64,000 bases of DNA from Fasciola hepatica. Lineage: Eukaryota; Platyhelminthes; Trematoda; Plagiorchiida; Fasciolidae. Both the position numbers and the translations under genes were made by a program. The notes under the pieces were generated by a model. It was not told where the DNA came from and made no database searches. It saw only the letters and a list, made by a program, of their open reading frames with translations. This document shows positions 59,009 to 64,000 of this stretch, piece after piece. Location: NCBI GenBank assembly GCA_948099385.1, contig CANUEZ040000182.1, positions 20,275,501 to 20,339,500 on the forward strand, written 5' to 3'. Positions within the stretch are counted from its first letter, which is position 1. Every line of letters begins with the position of its first letter.

Positions 59009-61086
59009 ATGGACCGTCCAAGCAAGTGGCAAAGATACCGTCGGCGTAAGCAGGCGTTGAGTGCTGTACCGTGCACTGAGTGCGGCGAGGCTTCCATGTG
59101 GGCCCACCGATACCGATGTCCGAAGATGACGTCAACTGGTACTTAAATATTTGCATCGTAATATAAACTTCACTAAATCCAGAGCCAACGGTAAATGTGT
59201 CATCCAGTGATGAGGTTTCGGGTGGACATCCATCACAACTTCCTCACTCATCAACAATGAATGTGCAAGGGTCAACAACAGACTTGACCACTGGTGTCGG
59301 TGAGTATATGTTATCTGTGGTTTTATATAAATTGTTATTCGCAGGTGTCTACATTGAACTGGGGAAAATGACGTCCGTGAAGATCAACATGGACGCGTTG
59401 TTACGTTCATTTGCCGATGTGTTTGTTAGCTGCAGACTAACGATGCAGCAACGAAGGAGTGTGCTGAACGTTCTAAACCAATATTTGCCCGGCGTACCGA
59501 AGGATCCGAGGACCCTGTCGCACACACCTCGTTTTTGTAAGAAGACGTTGCTAGCACAAGGTGTGTATATTCATATTGGGCTCATCGAAGGTCTGCAACG
59601 ATCTATCAGTGGACTGGCGCTGGTCCCGGAATCCGTCGACTTCCAGATGAATATCGATGGGTCGTCAATTTATCACTCTTCTACAATACAATTGTGGCCC
59701 ATTCTGGCACGTGTGGTGCGTCCGAGATGTCTGGCCGTTTTTCCGGTTGGCATTTATTGCGGTTCAGGGAAGCCACAACCGATAAACACGTATCTGGAAG
59801 AGACGGTATTGGAATTGCGAGATGTAATTGACGGCGGAATCAACTATCTTGGGTCATCAGTAGCGTGTAAACTGGTGTCAGTGGTATGCGACACACCTGT
59901 CCGGGCTTACGTTCGTCAAGTTAAAAGTCCGACAGGCTACTTCGGGTGTGATAGATGCATACAGCGTGGTCTGCATATCACAGGGAGAATAACGTTTCCA
60001 TTGGTGGACGCTCGACCGCGTACTGATGCTGATTTCCGCCTCTTTAAATACAAACGTCACCATATTGGTGAAAGCCCGTTCGTTTTAATTCCAGTTGATA
60101 TGGTGGCAAATTTTCCGCTGGATTATATGCATTTAGTCTGTTTGGGTGTCATGCAGAAATTGTTAAATGCATGGCTAAAGGGCAGCCGAACAGAACGTTT
60201 TCGCTTGAGCCCGGCGACAGTCACAGAACTGGGAAATCGTATTATTGGAAACCACTGCAACATCCCGTGTGACTTTCAACGCCTGTGCCGTCACACTGGG
60301 GATTTGGAACGCTGGAAAGCGTCCGAGTATAGACAGTTCCTTTTGTATATAGGCCCCGTTTGTTTGTTGCATTTGCTACCTGATGAGTACTATAAACATT
60401 TTCTGCTTTTATTCATTGCTGTATATATATTTTCTCATCTCCTTTTACACACTGAGTATCTTGATTTTGCTCACAGACTTTTAGTACTTTTTGTTCAACA
60501 AATGTCTGTATTACATGGTCCGCAGGATTTAGTCTACAATGTATATTGATTAATTCATTTGTCAGAAGATGTCCGGAAACACGGTGTGTTGGACAATTTC
60601 TCCTGTTTCCCATTTTAGTCACATCTTGCGAAACTGAAATCACTTATAAAGGGGCCGGCTAAACCAGCTGAGCAATTGTATAAACGGCTTCACGAACTGA
60701 ATAACAACTTCGAAACCATCACTGAAGAAACCCCCACGGATGATTTGTCCCTTCCAGTATCTCGCATCCCCCGTAGAAGACAATTTGTCGTTCTCAATGG
60801 TGTTTTATTTTCAGTAGATAAGCCCAACAACGTCATCATCATTAACGGACGTCCCGCGGAAATTGTCAGTTTCCTGGAGGATAACGTTTTCTTCAAATAC
60901 TTCATTTCACCGGGCAATTTTTTCACGTACGCGTTAAAATCAAGCCAGTTGTATATATTTGCTGTAGGGGATTTAGATTCCACTTTGCACAGTGCACCCA
61001 TCCACACAATCACATGGTAATGTATTCGTGTTTGCATTGACTGTTCCAGTATTGTTGTTCCCATTATACATACGTTTTTGAAATAA
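59009..61086 (+). pseudogene. Tnp2-type transposase-domain protein gene, three premature stops
   Basis: Three exons join in frame: 59009-59138, 59183-59299 and 59345-61086, with 44 and 45 bp introns. Residues 20-40 form a CTEC...HRYRC zinc ribbon. The central part matches the metazoan transposase-domain family related to plant Tnp2/CACTA transposases: VNIDG-like NIDGSSIYHSSTIQLWP, FPVGIYCGSGKPQP, VCDTPVRAYV, GYFGCDRC and the hallmark FPLDYMHLVCLGVMQKLL. The Asp residues in NIDG, VCDTP and PLDYMH are candidate catalytic acids (inference). The frame is broken by TGA (60547), TAG (60625) and TAA (61018), yet family sequence continues past each (LIHLSEDVRKHGVLDNF, HLAKLKSL, CIRVCIDCSSIVVP) to a final TAA overlapping AATAAA at 61082. 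It is probably inactive, or makes a C-terminally shortened protein. A DUF4806 gene follows 330 bp downstream. Confidence 0.8.
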
Positions 61087-61087
61087 A
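61082..61087 (+). terminator. Poly(A) signal AATAAA of the transposase gene
   Basis: AATAAA overlaps the final stop codon of the transposase reading frame, which supports this as the true gene end. Confidence 0.55.
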
Positions 61088-61413
61088 ATGTCACATAACG
61101 CTCTGTGCTTTCCGTGCCACTTTTTTCGCAAATCAGCATGACGATCTGGTAAGATTATGTATTTCTCGGGTGATTGCAAGACGAAACTTGTTCTCCTTTG
61201 TCGGTTGTTTTGACGTGAAGCTTTCGTATTTTGCCGTTTTATTGCTGTCTTCGTGTCCTTGTTTGGTGTCAATGGCTGACTCGTGTTTGCTTTCACGTAT
61301 GGGTGATCACTTAAGCGTTATTGTTATTGTATTCACCGTCCACTTGTTTCTGCACGTACTTAAATGTGACCAAGTCCCACATAGACAATTCCTAATGAGA
61401 ATTTTCTTCCTAG
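61087..61413. promoter_or_regulatory. Intergenic region between the two transposon genes
   Basis: About 330 bp. It ends in TTTTCTTCCTAG, a good splice acceptor directly before the ATG at 61414. The downstream gene may thus have a 5' untranslated exon here or receive a trans-spliced leader, a common flatworm mechanism. Neither is proven by the sequence. Confidence 0.4.
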
Positions 61414-64000
61414 ATGTACGTAGTGGCTCACTTTCCCGAAGAAAACTCATACGCAGTGGTACACAAAAACTGGATGGTCGACGAAACACACGTTCGTTGG
61501 CCACGAACGAAGAGTTTTCCCGACTACAGACGTCATCTGCTATCGGGAAAGGAAGTGCCGGACTCATGCCCGGAATACTACTTTAGACCTATGTACTATA
61601 CGGGTAAGTCAGTGGTAGTATAACATTTGAAAAGACAAACTTGGTGATGCCATCGACTTTGAGCATCAGCTGGTTCATCAGTCAAGTGCTGCTTCCACCG
61701 ATGAAAGGGAAAAGCAGACATACTTCTCGCAGCACTACTCCACAAGAAAGAGGTAATTAAACATTAATATTCACATACCTAAAGGGTTCCCGTGGAATTC
61801 TCTTCCGACGAGAGTCCCCAGGCGATGCGGAGAAACCTAAAACCAGTTACGCTGGACTTACTACCCTCCCCACCGCCCATTTTGGAACGACTTGGGGGAA
61901 TGCAAAGGTACATTTCTAACATGCACAACCAAATTCCGTTTTAGTTCACCTCATTTGTCCTCACAGTCCACTTTGTCTGCGCACGCTAGCACCCGAGTGC
62001 CAGTCGCATCCTCAAGGTAATTATTACTTTTGTTTCATATTGCCAATTTAATTACAAGTAGCGGCTCAAGCACCAGCGCCACGCAAATGAACTTGGCCCC
62101 TCACCTGCGCCAATTACTATGTAAGTTCACATGCAATGCCATTACCTTATGTTTAAGTAAACCAAGAAAAAAATTCTACTGTCCATAGACAGTCTCACAA
62201 AAACTGTGGAGAAACTAAGTGCCTCCATAGAGTCCCTTTCCAACACTATCGGGGCCTCATGTTCACAAGGTATACCGCAGCCAATCACACGTGTGAACAC
62301 TGTGGATGAATTCCACCATTTACACGACGTCCTGGGAACGCCAGAAGCTTTCAATAAGATGGTAAGTCACTATACGTGTATGTGACAAATATAGGTAACA
62401 ACACTGCGGCGGTGTAAGGTTGGTTAGACCTTACATCGCGGTTTCCTTAGTAAACGCGTGCTTCGGTCCTTTGTACTGCGTGGACCATCTGCACGTTACT
62501 CTAATGCGCGGCACTGCACAAATATGTTAACCAGAACAGTATTCTCCACGACCCGTGAGAACGAGAAGGCGATTGGGAGAGATAGTGGTTAGCGTGTATT
62601 TGGGAGCGTGCGTGAGAGCGTGCGCAAGAGCAACGGTCAAATGGCCACCGCGCTTGGCAGTCAGCGTTCAGTTAAACAATAAACGTGGTAAAAGTATGAA
62701 CGAAGATGGCAACCGCTACAGGGGCCTCCTCCTAGAAGTCCGACGGAGTTGGGCTTCGATCGTGATGGTAAGCCGGACTATTGGTTGTCCAGGAACTCCT
62801 CATAGCTTCTCCGTTATATTGTTGTTGACGTCGAACGACTGCTGATGAGTTTACCGGTGCCTGCACTCTCGAGGTCCGATGTGCGTGGGTCCAATTGTGT
62901 TTTGGCGCCCGCGGGTCTCATACGAATGCAAGCCGGAAAATGCCTCGTCAGGTCCATCCAAAAAGGCGTCCAGCTGCCGTTTCCAGTGCCAGGCTGACCA
63001 ATCGTCCCGTTGTCCAGCGAGCGGTTGGCTCCTTGAACGTGCACGGGAGTCAGCCAGGCTACGGATGAAGCCAATGTGACTTGTTAGATCCGTCTGAGAG
63101 AGGGCAAGGTAAACTGGAACAAAATAGCGCCTGAGGGCGCCGGCGGATTTTGGACCGTAATAACAACACACGAACGATGTTCGGTGTTGTTGTAGTCGCT
63201 AGGAGACCAGAAGAAAATGAAACCATAACTACCGATTGTAATTTCACGGGTCTGTTTTTTTTTTGGTAAATCCATGGCGGAAAAAAAAATCACGACGAAT
63301 TAGACACACAAAATATGTATGGACGAAAAAGAAAAAAAAATATTATTTGGTAAACCAACCGAAGAAAAAAAAAAATCAAGATAGGGAAACAATAAAACAC
63401 ACAAAAACGTACGCAGACGGGACCTTGAACGGTAGAAAACAAGGAAACTCACGTGACCTGAGGATCACGTCGGGCTCACCAATTGTAAGGTTGGTTAGAC
63501 CTTACATCGCGGTTTCCTTAGTAAACGCGTGCTTCGGTCCTTTGTACTGCGTGGACCATCTGCACGTTACTCTAATGCGCGGCACTGCACAAATATGTTA
63601 ACCAGAACAGTATTCTCCACGACCCGTGAGAACGAGAAGGCGATTGGGAGAGATAGTGGTTAGCGTGTATTTGGGAGCGTGCGTGAGAGCGTGCGCAAGA
63701 GCAACGGTCAAATGGCCACCGCGCTTGGCAGTCAGCGTTCAGTTAAACAATAAACGTGGTAAAAGTATGAACGAAGATGGCAACCGCTACAGCGGTACAT
63801 AAATAGAAATCTTCAGGACTCAGTAAAGCAAATGCTGTCTGCTGTGGTGAGCGACGACGTCGCAGTCAGGTGCTGCTGGCTCGGTAGCAGCAAGAGGATA
63901 GCCGTTTGCAATCATAAACTCATAAAAGCAATAAAAGGTATATCGGTCTCACCATCTACTAAACGCTATCAGATTCAGTTAGTTTTTTTCCGAGGAACAA
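61414..64000 (+). pseudogene. DUF4806-domain protein gene, disrupted by an LTR element, runs off the window
   Basis: Coding exons by splice sites and frame: 61414-61603, 61635-61752, 61785-61907, 61945-62016, 62059-62120, about 62167-62361, 62395-62412 continuing at 63796-63937, then 63973 onward. Most introns are 31-42 bp. The N-terminus (YVVAHFPEENSYAVVHKNW...VRWP) matches the usual start of DUF4806 proteins. A Ser-rich linker follows, then a coiled segment (LLSIDSLTKTVEKLSASIES) and the C-terminal DUF4806 region (RNLQDSVKQMLSAVVSDDVA, CCWLGSSKR). A 1,379 bp miniature LTR element sits within the DUF4806 exon. The junction near 62120/62167 does not keep frame, so a frameshift is likely. The molecular function of DUF4806 proteins is unknown to me. 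Proximity suggests an accessory role for the transposase. Confidence 0.75.
62413..63791 (-). mobile_element. Miniature LTR retrotransposon (TRIM-like), intact copy 2, inside an exon
   Basis: 1,379 bp with 308 bp LTRs at 62413-62720 and 63484-63791. Target duplication GCGG lies at 62409-62412 and 63792-63795. It has the same minus orientation, tRNA-Trp-type primer site and purine tract as copy 1. The interior is longer by about 32 bp because of an extra A-rich block near 63338-63372. Excision restores a continuous Leu-Arg-Arg-Tyr-Ile reading of the DUF4806 gene. Confidence 0.9.

Overview
The window looks like nuclear DNA of a flatworm, most likely a digenean trematode. The clues are very short introns (31-45 bp) next to one 15 kb intron, a CsRn1-type Ty3/gypsy element with a CHCC gag box and a tRNA-Trp primer site (the lineage first described in Clonorchis), Penelope-like elements, and many decayed RTE-like and tRNA-SINE copies. 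I cannot name the species. Nothing bacterial is present, and there are no operons, CRISPR arrays or rRNA genes.

Region 1 (1-17585) holds one convincing host gene, a GRIPAP1 (GRASP-1) orthologue on the + strand with two coding exons (1096-2088 and 17178-17585) that join in phase 0 across a 15,089 bp intron. The intron is packed with broken RTE-like non-LTR elements and tRNA-derived SINEs, several in tail-to-tail pairs. Region 2 (17586-30183) is mostly unannotatable sequence with SINEs, an RTE-like endonuclease/RT fragment, gypsy gag and pol scraps and two possible orphan exons (22859-22966 and 27401-27676).

Region 3 (30184-42936) is an old gypsy element with matching ~180 bp LTRs. Its gag, protease and RT are spread over 12.7 kb by later insertions, including two Penelope-like elements with inverted terminal repeats. 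Region 4 (44687-55413) is a CsRn1-like gypsy element with an LTR inserted between protease and RT, plus an inverted second copy that is almost identical through pol. The second copy lacks gag and protease, and its LTR is a chimera of the first copy's two LTRs.

Region 5 (55990-64000) contains two well-preserved miniature LTR elements (308 bp LTRs, 4 bp target duplications, minus orientation). They flank and invade a two-gene unit on the + strand: a Tnp2-type transposase-domain gene and, directly downstream, a DUF4806-domain gene made of tiny exons. The transposase gene has three in-frame stops near its end, and one miniature LTR element sits inside a DUF4806 exon. This pair is the most interesting content. 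It reads as a recently inactivated DNA transposon with a transposase and an accessory protein, and a non-autonomous LTR family probably served by the CsRn1-like element is parasitising it.
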